64,000 nucleotides of DNA from Psychroflexus salis. GTDB taxonomy: Bacteria > Bacteroidota > Bacteroidia > Flavobacteriales > Flavobacteriaceae. Each line of letters opens with the position of its first letter. Position 1 is the first letter of the stretch. This document shows, one piece after another, positions 1 through 8,577 of the stretch. The notes beneath the pieces were generated by a model. It did no database searches and was not told where the DNA came from. It was given only the letters and a program-made list of their open reading frames with translations. The DNA is taken from positions 161,383 to 225,382 of the forward strand of contig NZ_BMGL01000004.1 in assembly GCF_014640175.1 (NCBI RefSeq), given 5' to 3'. The translations under genes and the position numbers were made by a program.

Positions 1-1
1 C

Positions 2-1279
2 ATTAATTTATTGCCCAATCAAAAAAATGAATGGGAAACACAAATTGAAATCCCTTTAAACCAAGTTTCGAGCAATCCGTTTTGGCTCAACCAACAACCG
101 GGAAAAGCTTTGTACAAGGTCGATGAAATTTGGAAACGTAATCTTCCTGAAATTTCAAATACTTTACCTATCGCTTTTCAATTAGAAATCAATGGTCAAA
201 GCTTCAACATTACAAGAAATTTAGTGTACAAATATAACGATCCAGTTGATGGTGAAGTGTACGAGAACTTTTTAATACTCCCGCCAGTTTCACTCTCATT
301 TCAGAAAAATATTATGGTTTTTTCTGGTGAAGAAGCAAAAGAAGTGCAGTTAAACCTAACCAATTATGGAAGTACTGAAGCGCTTCAAATTAATTTTAAT
401 CCAACTTCTGCTTGGAAAGTTGAACCTGAACAGTTAAAAGTAAAATTCAATAATTTGAATGAAACTCAAAAAGTTAAATTGAAAGTTACTCCACCAAAAG
501 ATGCTTCAGAATTAAACTTAATGCCAAAGGCAACAAATTTAAACGGAATAGTTTACAACTCAAAAGTAGAAGTATTAGACTACACCCATATTCCAAAACA
601 AAGTTTTATCCAGCCCAGCCAGCTTCAATTAATTAAATTAGATGTACAAACTAAAGGAGAAAAAGTTGCCTACATTCAAGGTGCTGGAGATGATGTAGCC
701 GAAGCGATTTTGGAATTAGGTTATCAAGTAGAAGTTTTTTCAGTTGAAGATATTTCTTCAGAAAAATTACAATCTTTTGATGCAGTCGTGGTCGGAATTC
801 GTGCCTTCAACATTTATGATGCTTTTGCGTTTAAAAAACAAACTTTATTCAACTATGTAAAAAATGGCGGAAATCTAATTGTGCAATACAACACAAGCCG
901 TGGTTTAAAAACAGAAATTAGCCCGCTACCGCTTCAACTTTCAAGAAATAGAGTAACAGACGAATATGCAGAAGTTCAATTTTTAGCTCCAAATCATCCC
1001 ATTTTAAATTTCCCAAACAAAATTACTCCAACAGATTTTGAAAATTGGGTGCAAGAACGTGGTTTATATTTTTCAGATCAATGGAGCGATAAGTTTATAG
1101 CCATCTTAGGTATGCAAGATCCAAACGAGCCAATTTTAAAAGGAAGTTTATTAACCACAACATATGGCGATGGACATTTTACTTACACAGGCTTAAGCTT
1201 TTTTAGGCAACTTCCCGCAGGGGTAAAAGGTGCTTACCGATTATTAGCTAACCTATTATCCTTAGGAAATGAAAAATAA
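2..1279 (+). CDS. PIG-L family deacetylase-type protein, C-terminal part (5' end outside window)
   Basis: The reading frame is open from the first bases of the window, so the TTG at 11 is not a convincing start and the gene is 5'-truncated by the window edge. The visible 425 or so residues resemble the C-terminal half of the long (about 800 aa) Bacteroidota PIG-L/LmbE deacetylase-like proteins. An NPCBM/BACON-like beta domain covers roughly residues 85-190. A Rossmann-like, glutamine-amidotransferase-like domain follows, containing VAYIQGAGDDVAEAILELGY and FDAVVVGIRAFN. The zinc-binding deacetylase domain would lie upstream and cannot be checked. The stop overlaps the following micro-ORF by 11 bp, and a sugar-type sodium symporter comes next, which suggests one unit for uptake and deacetylation of an N-acetylated sugar derivative. 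That role is inference. Confidence 0.72.
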   Translation: MNLLPNQKNEWETQIEIPLNQVSSNPFWLNQQPGKALYKVDEIWKRNLPEISNTLPIAFQLEINGQSFNITRNLVYKYNDPVDGEVYENFLILPPVSLSFQKNIMVFSGEEAKEVQLNLTNYGSTEALQINFNPTSAWKVEPEQLKVKFNNLNETQKVKLKVTPPKDASELNLMPKATNLNGIVYNSKVEVLDYTHIPKQSFIQPSQLQLIKLDVQTKGEKVAYIQGAGDDVAEAILELGYQVEVFSVEDISSEKLQSFDAVVVGIRAFNIYDAFAFKKQTLFNYVKNGGNLIVQYNTSRGLKTEISPLPLQLSRNRVTDEYAEVQFLAPNHPILNFPNKITPTDFENWVQERGLYFSDQWSDKFIAILGMQDPNEPILKGSLLTTTYGDGHFTYTGLSFFRQLPAGVKGAYRLLANLLSLGNEK

Positions 1280-1370
1280 AAAATTTACTTGGCATAAAAC
1301 CTATACTTTATTGTTAATTCTTAATGCAGTATATATTGTTTTTTTCTACTGGTTTATGAAAAATTATTAG
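1269..1370 (+). CDS. 33-aa single-span membrane micro-protein
   Basis: ATG at 1269 opens a 33-codon frame ending in TAG at 1368-1370. It overlaps the end of the preceding gene by 11 bp and stops 3 bp before the ATG of the symporter gene. The product has a basic N-terminus (MKNKKFTWHK), one hydrophobic stretch (YTLLLILNAVYIVFFYWF) and a short tail (MKNY), so it is predicted to be a single-pass membrane peptide with the N-terminus inside. The tight coupling to both neighbours argues for a real gene. It may be an accessory subunit of the symporter, by analogy with small subunits of other transporters; that is inference. I recognise no named family. Confidence 0.6.
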   Translation: MKNKKFTWHKTYTLLLILNAVYIVFFYWFMKNY

Positions 1371-1373
1371 CGA

Positions 1374-3059
1374 ATGGAGTTAGTCGATGCAATTGTTTTA
1401 ATTTCTACACTCGCTTTTATTGTTATTTATGGAAGCTATAAATCGCGGGGAAGCAAAAACGTAAGCGATTTTATAAAAGGAGGAAACGAAGCCAAATGGT
1501 GGACGGTTGGATTGTCTGTAATGGCAACTCAAGCCAGTGCAATTACTTTTTTATCAACTCCTGGGCAAGCTTTTAACGATGGAATGGGTTTTGTGCAATT
1601 TTACTTTGGTGTTCCCATTGCTATGGTAGTAATCTGTATGGTTTTTTTACCCATCTACCATAAGTTAAAAGTATACACCGCTTATGAATATTTAGAGTCT
1701 AGATTCGATCAAAAAACGCGGACTTTAACTGCTTTGTTGTTTTTAATTCAACGTGGTCTAGCAGCAGGAATTACCATTTTTGCTCCAGCCATTGTATTAT
1801 CTGCCGTTGTTGGCTGGGACTTATTTACGCTGAATATTATTATTGGTGTTTTAGTAATTATCTACACCGTTTCAGGTGGAACGAAAGCCGTAAACGTAAC
1901 CCAAAAACAACAAATGGCAGTTATTTTTGCAGGCATGTTTATCGCTTTCTTCTTTATTTTGAATCATTTGCCAGACGATATTAGCTTCAATCAAGCCTTA
2001 AAAATTGCTGGTTCTAGCGGAAAGTTAGAGGTCTTGGATTTTTCATTCGATTTCGAAAATCGATACACCTTTTGGAGTGGTATTTTAGGCGGAACTTTTT
2101 TAGCTTTATCCTATTTTGGAACCGATCAAAGTCAGGTGCAGCGTTACCTATCAGCTAAGTCCTTACGCGAAAGCCAAATGGGTTTATTATTCAATGGGTT
2201 TTTAAAAGTGCCTATGCAATTTTTCATTTTATTGGTTGGTGTTATGGTTTTTGTTTTTTACCAATTTGAAACTGCTCCACTAAACTTTAATCCAGCAGCA
2301 CAAAATGCAGTATACGAATCAGAATATAAAGCAGATTACGAAAATTTAGAAGCTCGGTTACACGAAATTCAATTACAAAAAAAGGAAATTGCCACTCAAT
2401 TTGGATCGATTGCTGCTGAAGATGAAGCATCCCAACAAATATTACAAACTCAAGTAGCTGCCTTAAATACAAAAGAGTTTGCTATTCGCGATGAAGCAAA
2501 ATTGCTTATTAAACAAGCCGATTCAACCATAGAAACCAACGATAAAGATTATATTTTTATCAGTTTTATTTTAGATTTTCTACCCAAAGGTTTAGTAGGT
2601 TTGCTTTTGGCTGTTATTTTAAGTGCAGCCATGTCATCTACAGCTTCAGAATTGAATGCATTGGCAAGTACAACTACCATGGATTTGTTTAAGCGCAATG
2701 TAAAAACAAAAAAATCGGATAAATATTTTTTAAATGCATCAAAATTATTCACTTTAGGTTGGGGTATTTTTGCCATTGCTTTTGCTTGTATTGCTTATTT
2801 GTCAGATAACTTAATTCAATTGGTAAACATCATTGGTTCGATTTTCTATGGCAATGTGTTGGGTATTTTTTTATTAGCTTTTTTTATTAAATATGTAAAA
2901 GCTAAATCGGTTTTTATCGGTGCTTTAATTACGCAAGTTATTGTTTTATATGTTTGGTATATCGACTTAATGCCGTATTTATGGCTGAATATTTTTGGTA
3001 GTGCTTTGGTGATTTTTATTTCAATTACGCTGGAGTATTTCTTCAGAAACAACAAATAA
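1374..3059 (+). CDS. Sodium:solute symporter (SSS family)
   Basis: The 561-aa protein has the multi-helix layout of the SSS family. An N-terminal helix is followed by KGGNEAKWWTVGLSVMATQASAITFLSTPG, the typical first-helix sodium-site region, and later by GGTFLALSYFGTDQSQVQRYLSAKS and VILSAAMSSTASELNALASTTTMDLF, which are hallmark segments of sugar/inositol-type members. Between about residues 313 and 393 there is a long hydrophilic, Glu/Gln/Lys-rich, probably coiled-coil insert that most family members lack. The substrate cannot be read from sequence. The neighbouring PIG-L-type gene suggests a sugar or sugar derivative. Transcription is probably coupled to the two upstream genes. Confidence 0.88.
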   Translation: MELVDAIVLISTLAFIVIYGSYKSRGSKNVSDFIKGGNEAKWWTVGLSVMATQASAITFLSTPGQAFNDGMGFVQFYFGVPIAMVVICMVFLPIYHKLKVYTAYEYLESRFDQKTRTLTALLFLIQRGLAAGITIFAPAIVLSAVVGWDLFTLNIIIGVLVIIYTVSGGTKAVNVTQKQQMAVIFAGMFIAFFFILNHLPDDISFNQALKIAGSSGKLEVLDFSFDFENRYTFWSGILGGTFLALSYFGTDQSQVQRYLSAKSLRESQMGLLFNGFLKVPMQFFILLVGVMVFVFYQFETAPLNFNPAAQNAVYESEYKADYENLEARLHEIQLQKKEIATQFGSIAAEDEASQQILQTQVAALNTKEFAIRDEAKLLIKQADSTIETNDKDYIFISFILDFLPKGLVGLLLAVILSAAMSSTASELNALASTTTMDLFKRNVKTKKSDKYFLNASKLFTLGWGIFAIAFACIAYLSDNLIQLVNIIGSIFYGNVLGIFLLAFFIKYVKAKSVFIGALITQVIVLYVWYIDLMPYLWLNIFGSALVIFISITLEYFFRNNK

Positions 3060-3166
3060 ACAGGCCTTGTTTTTAGTTTTGTTGAAGTTTTTGATTTTTA
3101 CAAATCTTCAATAAAAGTGAAGTGCCACATTATTAAAATTTCTTTTTATCCTAAATTGAATAATGC

Positions 3167-3174
3167 TACTTTTG
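3167..3174 (+). promoter_or_regulatory. Promoter -7 element of leuS
   Basis: TACTTTTG matches the Bacteroidota -7 consensus TAnnTTTG. It lies 36 bp before the ATG at 3211. No convincing TTG -33 element is seen at the usual spacing. It lies inside the longest possible leuS frame, so the long N-terminal version of the protein is unlikely. Confidence 0.55.
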
Positions 3175-3210
3175 CAACTTCTTAAGTACAAACGATTCAT
3201 ACGTATAATT

Positions 3211-6039
3211 ATGCAATACAACTTCAATGCAATTGAAGCCAAATGGCAAAAAAAATGGGCAAAACAAAAACCATTTCAAGCTAAACAACCAGCCGAATTA
3301 ACTGAGCAAAAACCGCCTTTTTATGTGCTAGACATGTTTCCTTATCCATCGGGAGCGGGTTTGCATGTTGGGCATCCACTCGGTTATATTGCTAGCGATA
3401 TTTATGCGCGTTACAAACGCCATAAAGGCTTTAATGTGTTGCATCCACAAGGTTACGATTCGTTTGGCTTGCCAGCAGAACAATACGCCATTCAAACAGG
3501 TCAACATCCAGCTAAAACCACCGAAGTAAATATTAAACGCTATCGTGAACAATTAGATAAAATTGGTTTTTCGTTCGATTGGAGTCGTGAAGTTCGCACT
3601 AGCAATCCCGATTATTACCGTTGGACACAGTGGATTTTTATTCAATTGTTTGAAAGTTGGTATAATCAAGAAACAGATAAAGCAGAACCGATTTCAAACC
3701 TAATTCAACTTTTTGAAAAACATGGGAATATACAAGTAAATGCAGCTTCCGATGAAGATGTTGAAACTTTCTCTGCTGAAGTTTGGAGTGCGTTTTCAGA
3801 CCATAAAAAAGAAGCAATTCTCTTACAATATAGGCTCACTTACTTAGCAGAAACCGAAGTGAATTGGTGTCCTGCCTTAGGGACAGTTTTAGCGAATGAC
3901 GAAATTGTAAACGGAATTTCCGAACGTGGAGGACATCCTGTTGTTCGGAAAAAAATGAAGCAATGGAGTATGCGTATTTCCGCTTACGCAGAGCGTTTAT
4001 TACAAGGTTTAGAAAATTTAGACTGGACTGAAAGCCTTAAAGAAAGTCAGCGCAATTGGATTGGAAAATCAGTTGGTGCTCAATTAAGATTCAAAATTGA
4101 AAATTTTGAATCTTTTATCGAAGTGTTTACAACTCGCCCAGATACTATTTTTGGAGTTTCGTTTATGACTTTAGCTCCTGAACACGAATTGGTTGCTAAA
4201 ATAACTACTCCAGAACAAAAAGAACAAGTGGAAGCTTACATAAAAGCAGCTTCACTAAAAAGCGAACGCGATCGCATGGCTGATGTAAAGAGCATCACTG
4301 GTGTTTTTACAGGTGCGTATGCAGAACATCCGTTTACCAAAGAACCCATTCCGATTTGGATTGGCGATTACGTATTAGCAGGTTATGGAACTGGAGCGGT
4401 TATGGCCGTACCATGTGGCGACCAACGGGATTACGATTTTGCAAAATACTTTAATATTCCGATTCCTAATGTGTTTAAAGATGTTGATATTTCTGAAAAA
4501 GCGCATGCTGATAAAGACCATACAATTATTGCGAATTCAGATTTTTTAAATGGTTTAAATGCTAAGGAAGCTATTGCTAAGGCCATTGAAAAACTTGAGA
4601 AAATTAGTGCTGGAACTGGAAAAACTAATTACCGATTGCGCGATGCAGTTTTTTCACGTCAACGCTATTGGGGCGAACCATTTCCCGTATATTATGTAGA
4701 TGGATTGCCTAAAATGATCAATGAAAAGCATTTACCTTTACAATTACCAGAAATCAATGAATATCTTCCAACCGAAGATGGAGCACCACCTTTAGGAAGA
4801 GCAGATTTTTGGGCTTGGGATACCAAAAATAATAAAGTGGTTGACAACAAATTAATCGACCACAAAACTATATTTCCATTAGAATTAAATACCATGCCAG
4901 GTTGGGCAGGGAGTTCGTGGTATATGTTTCGATATATGGACGCGCATAATAACAGCGGCATTGCTTTAAGTGAAGCTTTGCAGTATTGGAAAAATGTCGA
5001 TTTATACATTGGCGGAAGCGAGCATGCCACTGGTCATTTGTTATATTCTCGCTTTTGGACCAAGTTTTTAAATGACTTAGATGTTCTTCCAGTTGAAGAA
5101 CCTTTCAAAAAACTCATCAACCAAGGAATGATTTTAGGCGAAAGTGCATTTGTACATCGATTAAAAGATTCAAATACATTTATAACTGCTGATCTTATTG
5201 AAGGAAAAGAAACTCAGCCAATTCACACAGATGTTTCGCTTGTCAATTTTTCAAACGAACTTGATATTGAAGGCTTTAAAAACTGGCGACCCGAATTTCA
5301 AGACGCAAAATTTATCACCGATGAAAATGGGAAATACATTGTAAGTCGTGAAGTCGAAAAAATGTCGAAATCCAAATACAATGTAGTAAATCCAGACGAT
5401 ATTTGTGAAGATTTTGGAGCAGATACTTTACGCATGTACGAAATGTTTCTTGGTCCGTTGGAGCAAGCAAAGCCATGGAATACAGCAGGAATTACAGGAG
5501 TGCATAACTTCTTAAAGAAACTTTGGAAGTTGTATCACAATGGAGATAAATTTGAAGTTTCAGGGCAGTCAGCTTCTAAAGAATCGCTTAAAACTTTGCA
5601 TAAAACCATCAAAAAAGTAACGGAAGATATCGAAAATTTCAGCTTTAATACTTCGGTTTCTACGTTCATGATTTGTGTAAATGAATTGACCCAACAAAAA
5701 TGCAATTCAAAAGAAATACTAGGACCATTGGCAGTTTTAATTTCGCCTTATGCACCACATATTGCAGAAGAATTATGGGAGAAGTTGGGGAATGAAAACG
5801 GAATTTCTGAAGCAAATTACCCTGTTTACGAAGAGAAATACTTAAAGGAAGACAACAAGACGTATCCGATTTCGTTTAACGGAAAAATGCGCTTTACCTT
5901 AGATTTATCTTTAGATTTAAGTAAAGATGAAATTGAAAACGCAGTAATGCAAGACGAACGTACACAAAAGCAATTGGAAGGGAGAACACCTAAAAAAGTA
6001 ATTGTAGTACCTGGAAAGATTGTAAATATTGTTGGATAA
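3211..6039 (+). CDS. leuS: Leucine--tRNA ligase
   Basis: Class Ia aminoacyl-tRNA synthetase charging tRNA-Leu in the cytoplasm. I chose ATG 3211 (MQYNFNAIEAKWQKKW) because it matches the family N-terminus. The frame extends upstream to 3163, but the extra residues (MLLLQLLKYKR...) are not family-like and contain the promoter element. Visible features are the PYPSGAGLHVGHPLGY signature (HVGH at residues 52-55), the editing-domain motif TTRPDTIFGVSFM, and KMSKS near residue 717. At 942 aa it is longer than the roughly 860-aa E. coli enzyme. The extra length includes an insert around residues 150-205 and another just before KMSKS (about 645-710), consistent with Bacteroidota LeuS. Monocistronic, followed by a terminator-like hairpin. 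Confidence 0.97.
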   Translation: MQYNFNAIEAKWQKKWAKQKPFQAKQPAELTEQKPPFYVLDMFPYPSGAGLHVGHPLGYIASDIYARYKRHKGFNVLHPQGYDSFGLPAEQYAIQTGQHPAKTTEVNIKRYREQLDKIGFSFDWSREVRTSNPDYYRWTQWIFIQLFESWYNQETDKAEPISNLIQLFEKHGNIQVNAASDEDVETFSAEVWSAFSDHKKEAILLQYRLTYLAETEVNWCPALGTVLANDEIVNGISERGGHPVVRKKMKQWSMRISAYAERLLQGLENLDWTESLKESQRNWIGKSVGAQLRFKIENFESFIEVFTTRPDTIFGVSFMTLAPEHELVAKITTPEQKEQVEAYIKAASLKSERDRMADVKSITGVFTGAYAEHPFTKEPIPIWIGDYVLAGYGTGAVMAVPCGDQRDYDFAKYFNIPIPNVFKDVDISEKAHADKDHTIIANSDFLNGLNAKEAIAKAIEKLEKISAGTGKTNYRLRDAVFSRQRYWGEPFPVYYVDGLPKMINEKHLPLQLPEINEYLPTEDGAPPLGRADFWAWDTKNNKVVDNKLIDHKTIFPLELNTMPGWAGSSWYMFRYMDAHNNSGIALSEALQYWKNVDLYIGGSEHATGHLLYSRFWTKFLNDLDVLPVEEPFKKLINQGMILGESAFVHRLKDSNTFITADLIEGKETQPIHTDVSLVNFSNELDIEGFKNWRPEFQDAKFITDENGKYIVSREVEKMSKSKYNVVNPDDICEDFGADTLRMYEMFLGPLEQAKPWNTAGITGVHNFLKKLWKLYHNGDKFEVSGQSASKESLKTLHKTIKKVTEDIENFSFNTSVSTFMICVNELTQQKCNSKEILGPLAVLISPYAPHIAEELWEKLGNENGISEANYPVYEEKYLKEDNKTYPISFNGKMRFTLDLSLDLSKDEIENAVMQDERTQKQLEGRTPKKVIVVPGKIVNIVG

Positions 6040-6059
6040 ATTAAAGTTTTGCTAAAATG

Positions 6060-6088
6060 TCAGCAGCAAACAATTTGGCTGATTTTTT
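6060..6088 (+). terminator. Probable terminator after leuS
   Basis: TCAGC and GCTGA (with inner CAAA/TTTG and a small bulge) form a hairpin followed by six T residues, 20 bp after the leuS stop and 30 bp before the next gene. Confidence 0.5.
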
Positions 6089-6118
6089 GCTATCATAAAT
6101 TATAAAATACGAAGAACT

Positions 6119-6811
6119 ATGATGGGATATTATATACTTATTGGCGCAATAATGCTTATAAGTTGGTACGTAAGCAGTACCTTAAAAAAGAAATTTAAAA
6201 AATATTCGAAACAAAATTTGCAAAACGGAATGTCGGGCGCAGAAATTGCCAAACAAATGTTGGCAGATAATGGAATTTACGATGTGAAAGTAATTTCAAC
6301 GCCAGGCCAACTAACCGACCATTACGACCCACGAAAGAAAACTGTTAACTTAAGTGAAGCCGTTTACAATCAACGAAATGCAGCTGCAGCTGCAGTTGCA
6401 GCTCACGAGGTAGGTCATGCCGTACAACATGCCAAAGCGTATTCTTGGCTAGAAATGCGTAGTCAATTAGTGCCAATTGTTCAAGTTGCAGCCAATTATA
6501 GCCAATGGGTTATTTTTGGTGGTTTAATTTTATACGGAATGGTTAGCGCAGGTGTTGGACAAATGGTCTTGCTAGCTGGAATTATTATGTTTGGCTTAGG
6601 AACTTTATTTAGTTTTGTAACGCTTCCGGTTGAATACGATGCGAGTAATCGTGCTCTGGCTTGGTTAAAAAACCATAATATGGTTACACCTAACGAATAC
6701 AAAGATTCTGAAGACGCCTTAAAATGGGCAGCTCGAACTTATGTAGTGGCTGCAGTAGGCTCACTAGCTACATTAATGTATTTTATTATGATATACTTAG
6801 GAAGAGATTAA
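6119..6811 (+). CDS. Membrane neutral zinc metallopeptidase (YugP family)
   Basis: The 230-aa protein starts with a membrane helix (YYILIGAIMLISWYVSS) and carries HEVGH at residues 96-100, the HExxH zinc-binding and catalytic motif. A downstream hydrophobic region of two to three helices follows, then FSFVTLPVEYDASNRALAWL, where the Glu is a plausible third zinc ligand. This order matches the YugP / COG2738 family of membrane-embedded zinc proteases, whose substrates are largely unknown. Two adjacent ATG codons (6119 and 6122) could start it. It lies between two hairpin terminators and appears to be a single-gene unit. Confidence 0.88.
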   Translation: MMGYYILIGAIMLISWYVSSTLKKKFKKYSKQNLQNGMSGAEIAKQMLADNGIYDVKVISTPGQLTDHYDPRKKTVNLSEAVYNQRNAAAAAVAAHEVGHAVQHAKAYSWLEMRSQLVPIVQVAANYSQWVIFGGLILYGMVSAGVGQMVLLAGIIMFGLGTLFSFVTLPVEYDASNRALAWLKNHNMVTPNEYKDSEDALKWAARTYVVAAVGSLATLMYFIMIYLGRD

Positions 6812-6840
6812 AATAGACTTAGATTATTTCAATAAACCAA

Positions 6841-6878
6841 AAAAACCGTTTCAAATGCTCCTGAAACGGTTTTTTGTT
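6841..6878. terminator. Bidirectional rho-independent terminator
   Basis: AAAAACCGTTTCA (6841-6853) and TGAAACGGTTTTT (6862-6874) form a perfect 13-bp stem with an 8-nt loop. A T-run follows on the plus strand and an A-run precedes the stem, so it can terminate both the peptidase gene and the convergent ferredoxin gene. Confidence 0.85.
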
Positions 6879-6923
6879 TTTAGACTTATTCAATGAAAGG
6901 CTTAGTTTTAGTTCGATTTAATA

Positions 6924-8513
6924 TTAGTTTTTGTTTACATAATTCATTAAATCAACATCATTGCCAAGTAAAATTTCTTTGCTGTTAATTCTTCCTTGTG
7001 GGGAATCGTTTTCTAATTTTAAAACTCCACGCGGACAAACCGAAGCGCAAATTCCACAACCAACACAAGATGAACGAACAATATTTTCGCCTTTTTGTGC
7101 ATAGGCGCGGACATCAATTCCCATTTCGCAATATGTGGAGCAATTTCCGCATGAGATGCATTGGCCGCCATTGGTTGTTATTCTAAATTTAGAAAAAAGC
7201 CGCTGTTGAAAACCAAGAATAGCTGCCATTGGGCAACCAAATCTACACCAAACCCGATTTCCAAAAATAGGATAAAAGCCTGTTCCAACAACACCAGAAA
7301 AAATACTCCCGATTAAAAATCCGTAGCTTGAACGTAGGGTTTCTGCTTCAACAAAAGCAAACTGCTGCGTATTTCCTGAAAAATGTAAGCCGATTAAAGC
7401 TAAAATGATAAGAAAAAATCCAATGCCTGCATATTTCGCATCTTTTTTAAACTCATGTCGTTTAAAAATAAACGTCAACCCAACAACTATGGTTAAAACA
7501 AGCCCAACGCCAATTAAAAATACATCTTTTGTAAGCCAATATTTTTCAGCATCGTAGCCCAAGTAAGTAGAAATTACCGCTGTTGTCATGATTACCACAA
7601 AAACTGTTACTAAATGAATCATCCATCGTTCTAGTTTCCATGCAGAGGTAGATTTGTTGCTTAAATGCCGAAAGGAGTCTCCAGCGGTTTCAGCTAAACC
7701 GCCACAGCCACAAACCCAAGAGCAGTACCAGCGTTTTCCATATTTGTAGGTTAGAATCGGCGTGATGATAAAAATAGAAGCAATTCCAAAAATAAGTAAG
7801 CTAACTCCTATTGTTCCAGCACTTATAAAATCGTCAACTCGGTATTGTTCAAAATTGTAGTAATTTAATGGCCAGATGTTTACTAAATTATAATACGGAA
7901 GACTGAATTTTTCACCGTTTAATCTCGCCATGAATTCAGGAATTAAAAACGCAAAACCCAATTGAAAAAACATCACTGAAAAAGTACGTAAACGTTGATA
8001 ATTATTGTTTCTGTATTTCCATAAAAACTTAATGCCAAAGCCCAAGATGGCAATTGTATATAAGGTTCCGTACACAAACCATTGGCTTGCTGGGTTTCCA
8101 CTCAATAATTTACTAAATGGATCGAATAAAGCAACAATTCCAGTGTTTTCACCATTATTTACTAAGCCTAAATAGGATGGATAAAAATACAAAACAACAT
8201 AAAATCCAGTAATAAGTATTCCAAGTGCATATGCCCAAATACCACGATTGGTAAGTGAATTAAAAAAAATATGATTGTTTTTTATGCCTGCAAATTTGTT
8301 AGCATAGCTTGCTTTGGTGTACCAAACTATTCCTGTAAAAATAAGTGTTAATGAAACACTTAGCCATACTATTTTAGGTTGAAAAGACACATTTAAAAAA
8401 GCTAAGACTAAAATGAGTAGACCAAGCATGCCTAAAGCAATTGAAAGTTTTTGCTGCGGGCCTAAGTTCTCAGCTGCTTGTCCGGTTACCGAAATATTGT
8501 GGGCTGTACTCAT
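6924..8513 (-). CDS. Membrane-bound 4Fe-4S ferredoxin (NapH/NosR-like)
   Basis: The 529-aa polytopic membrane protein has about ten hydrophobic segments. Cys-rich motifs sit between them (CSWVCGCGG and CRFGCPMA, in the style of NapH/NosR/CcoG membrane ferredoxins), and a soluble C-terminal 2x[4Fe-4S] domain with CISCGNCSTYC and CVGCGICASVCP. Such proteins pass electrons between a quinone pool or soluble donor and a partner enzyme. It is the second gene of a pair with the FAD oxidoreductase 64 bp upstream, so it probably exchanges electrons with that protein; this pairing is inference. No nap, nos or nitrate-reduction genes are nearby. The physiological acceptor is unknown. Confidence 0.82.
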   Translation of the reverse strand: MSTAHNISVTGQAAENLGPQQKLSIALGMLGLLILVLAFLNVSFQPKIVWLSVSLTLIFTGIVWYTKASYANKFAGIKNNHIFFNSLTNRGIWAYALGILITGFYVVLYFYPSYLGLVNNGENTGIVALFDPFSKLLSGNPASQWFVYGTLYTIAILGFGIKFLWKYRNNNYQRLRTFSVMFFQLGFAFLIPEFMARLNGEKFSLPYYNLVNIWPLNYYNFEQYRVDDFISAGTIGVSLLIFGIASIFIITPILTYKYGKRWYCSWVCGCGGLAETAGDSFRHLSNKSTSAWKLERWMIHLVTVFVVIMTTAVISTYLGYDAEKYWLTKDVFLIGVGLVLTIVVGLTFIFKRHEFKKDAKYAGIGFFLIILALIGLHFSGNTQQFAFVEAETLRSSYGFLIGSIFSGVVGTGFYPIFGNRVWCRFGCPMAAILGFQQRLFSKFRITTNGGQCISCGNCSTYCEMGIDVRAYAQKGENIVRSSCVGCGICASVCPRGVLKLENDSPQGRINSKEILLGNDVDLMNYVNKN

Positions 8514-8536
8514 ATTGATCTAATTTTTATTTTAGG

Positions 8537-8563
8537 CCTCACAGGTTTACAAAACCTATGAGG
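8537..8563. repeat. Imperfect palindromic element in the oxidoreductase-ferredoxin spacer
   Basis: CCTCACAGGTTT (8537-8548) and AAACCTATGAGG (8552-8563) are 12-bp inverted arms with one mismatch and a 3-nt loop. The sequence resembles short dispersed palindromes I associate with flavobacterial intergenic regions. It sits within an otherwise co-directional pair, so it could also act as an mRNA hairpin that separates the expression levels of the two genes. Confidence 0.6.
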
Positions 8564-8577
8564 TTTGGTCTAGTTTT

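Noticed and set aside
3082..3111. Hairpin TTGAAG / CTTCAA downstream of the symporter gene
   Set aside because: Only 6-bp arms with an 18-nt AT-rich loop and no T-run; too weak to call a terminator.
3163..3210. In-frame N-terminal extension of leuS (16 residues)
   Set aside because: It is not family-like, contains the -7 promoter element at 3167-3174, and ATG 3211 gives the canonical N-terminus.
6924..8513. NosR or NapH of a denitrification cluster
   Set aside because: Similar Cys motifs, but no nos or nap genes accompany it and the partner is an FAD oxidoreductase.
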